Of a stretch of DNA of 64,000 nucleotides, positions 62,679 to 64,000 are shown piece after piece (within the stretch, counting starts at the first letter, position 1; each line of letters starts with the position of its first letter). The stretch is taken from NCBI GenBank assembly GCA_015680685.1, contig MNCI01034026.1, positions 883,320 through 947,319 on the forward strand, written 5' to 3'. Under the pieces are notes generated by a model. That model was not told the DNA's origin. It saw only the letters and a program-made list of their open reading frames with translations, and searched no databases. The DNA is from Gnetum montanum (lineage: Eukaryota > Streptophyta > Gnetopsida > Gnetales > Gnetaceae). Made by a program: the position numbers and the translations under genes.

Positions 62679-62742
62679 TTGGCCCCTCTTTGTTGGTGTC
62701 TTGAGGATTGAGTTGAGAGGTATCGACAAAGAATACGAAACA
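62669..62742 (-). promoter_or_regulatory. Polypurine tract inside an inverted repeat, element D
   Basis: Third example of the paired arms: GATGTTTCGTATTCTTTGTC and ACAAAGAGGGGCCAATGAAA then CACC on the minus strand. Confidence 0.75.
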
Positions 62743-63326
62743 TCATTGCATGTCCATCATAAAAATTCCCTCTCCATGATTAATTATGTAGTGTCAAACC
62801 ATGCTAAAGAGTGCTTGTGATTATGGGATAAGGCTAAAATGAGGTAATAGAGCATAAGGCTATAAGGAAATAGTTATGGAGGTTAACAATGTGTTCCATA
62901 GTTGACATCATGCCTATGATATGGCACTGACATGTTGGTTAGTCAACAGGTTTTTTGCACTTCGTGTTTTGAAGTGTTGGTTACTCAGCAATGCATTTGA
63001 GGAACCAACACCTTCCTCCAAGGTTTCTTTGACCATTAGGCTTCTCCCTTTACATGTTTGGAGCTGTTGATTTTCCTCTTAATCTTTGTTGGCTTTTTAG
63101 CTTCTTGGAAATTTGCTTCCCTCCTTTTTTTATGGGGTGAGATCTTCATTGGCTTTCTTTACCAAAGTTGGTTTGATATTGCTTTTCCCATTGAATGAGA
63201 TGTGTTACACTCAATGGACTTGATATTTTTACCATTTAATGAGATGTGTTACATTTAATGTTCTTATAGTTGAATCATGATAAAGGGATGTTGTATGACC
63301 ACAATTCATGAATGTCAAACATAGGT
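62743..63326 (-). other. 3' untranslated part of element D
   Basis: No gene. Minus strand contains CACAAGCACTC and a CATAGC-like stretch as in the 3' part of copy 3 (50,885-51,000). Confidence 0.45.
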
Positions 63327-64000
63327 TGTAACGACGGGAAACGTCGGCAGCTGGAAATACCGACCGAGATTCCGCGTACACAGTTTTTACCACGGATCCG
63401 CGCAAGGGCTAAGCTGGAAAACGAATCCGCGGTGCCCTGAACGGTCTTGTCGATCAGACAGGGACTTACGGGTCAGTAAAACAATGATAATTGTAGATCG
63501 ACCGCAAAACGGTGGGATAACGATGTGTGTGGACCACCGCGAAGATAACGCCNCTGTATTCTGTTGCTGCTGAAGAATGATGTCTGCGGCCAAGAGGTTG
63601 CTCTTGTTTCTCTGTTTCAGGGCGATAAGTTTCCCTTGCCCAGAAAATGCTCTTGTCCTCTTGGTCTCTGTCAAAGTGTTAAGTCTGTATATTTGTCAAA
63701 AAAAAATCCGCCCTTTTTCGTATATTTGTCAGTCGGGGTATTTATAGACCACGACACGCGCAACCCTGATGATGCGGGCCCGAATGTCGCGAATCCTGTT
63801 GGCGCGATTCTTTTAAGTCGAACTACGACTATGCACAACACGCTCATCGGACTGCGACTACGCATAACACGTTCGTTTGCACGCTGTGTGTGTAAAGAGC
63901 GGGCCCATGGGCATGTGTCAGCTGTGTTTGCGCTCATTCGCTTTGCGTTGCGTGTATGAGTGCAAGCTTGATGTAACAACCACGCGCTCAGGCTTGTTTT
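63327..64000 (-). repeat. Tat LTR E (partial, minus strand)
   Basis: Minus strand ends CCCGTCGTTACA at 63,327, with the conserved U5 block and a TATA (CTATAAATACCCCGAC) at about 63,733-63,748. No primer site follows (63,300-63,326), so it is a 3' LTR or a solo LTR inserted in the 3' part of D. A single N at 63,553 may be a join. Confidence 0.75.

Noticed and set aside
63564-63959. 131-codon ORF at the right edge
   Set aside because: Lies in LTR E, no motif, and follows a single-N join.

Overview
The window is a stretch of a repeat-rich land-plant nuclear genome made almost wholly of decayed LTR retrotransposons. I see no host housekeeping gene, tRNA, rRNA or bacterial feature. Plant origin is inferred from Ty3/gypsy lineages found in plants: Tat (gag-protease, RT, two RNase H domains, integrase), an Athila-like lineage and a chromovirus. 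Spliceosomal introns and Q-to-TAG decay typical of CHG methylation agree with this. I cannot name the species.

Layout. 1-10,282: Tat copy 1 on the minus strand, with its pol and 3' LTR off the left edge. 10,283-17,528: a degenerate Athila-like element (A, plus strand) with pol remnants, a coiled-coil extra ORF and the first 54 bases of its 3' LTR. 17,529 to about 52,474: Tat copy 3 (plus), inserted in the LTR of A. Tat copy 2 (plus, 18,722-35,766) sits inside the 5' LTR of copy 3. After a gap (52,475-52,814) come LTR pieces of Athila-like elements, an opposite-strand relative (B, minus), a chromovirus (C, plus, pol 57.1-60.1 kb) that appears to interrupt the RT of B, another Tat LTR end (D, minus) and a further Tat LTR (E, minus) running off the right edge.

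The main discovery candidate is the organisation of the three Tat copies. Between protease and reverse transcriptase each carries a roughly 4-kb gene in ANTISENSE orientation: 90-4,152 (+), 24,699-28,734 (-) and 41,014-44,997 (-). In copies 1 and 2 it resolves into eight exons with GT..AG borders and would encode about 1,080 residues. Its parts are a short basic N-terminus, a domain resembling plant FCP1/NIF-type HAD phosphatases, a long unrecognised middle, a coiled-coil-like segment and an acidic tail. Copies 2 and 3 have a TATA-like box about 140-155 bases upstream of its ATG. The sense RT ORF starts more than 5 kb after protease, so sense pol is probably reached by splicing, as known for Ogre elements, which would place the antisense gene inside the sense intron.

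Other recurrent Tat features are related minisatellites at up to three fixed internal positions, LTRs packed with palindromes of the TACGCT/AGCGTA type, a hairpin-capable inverted repeat around the polypurine tract and 3' LTR start, and a conserved inverted repeat near the LTR 3' end. Several single-N positions look like assembly joins. One marks a missing 171-base LTR segment, and two bracket a perfect 149-base inverted copy that is probably an artefact.
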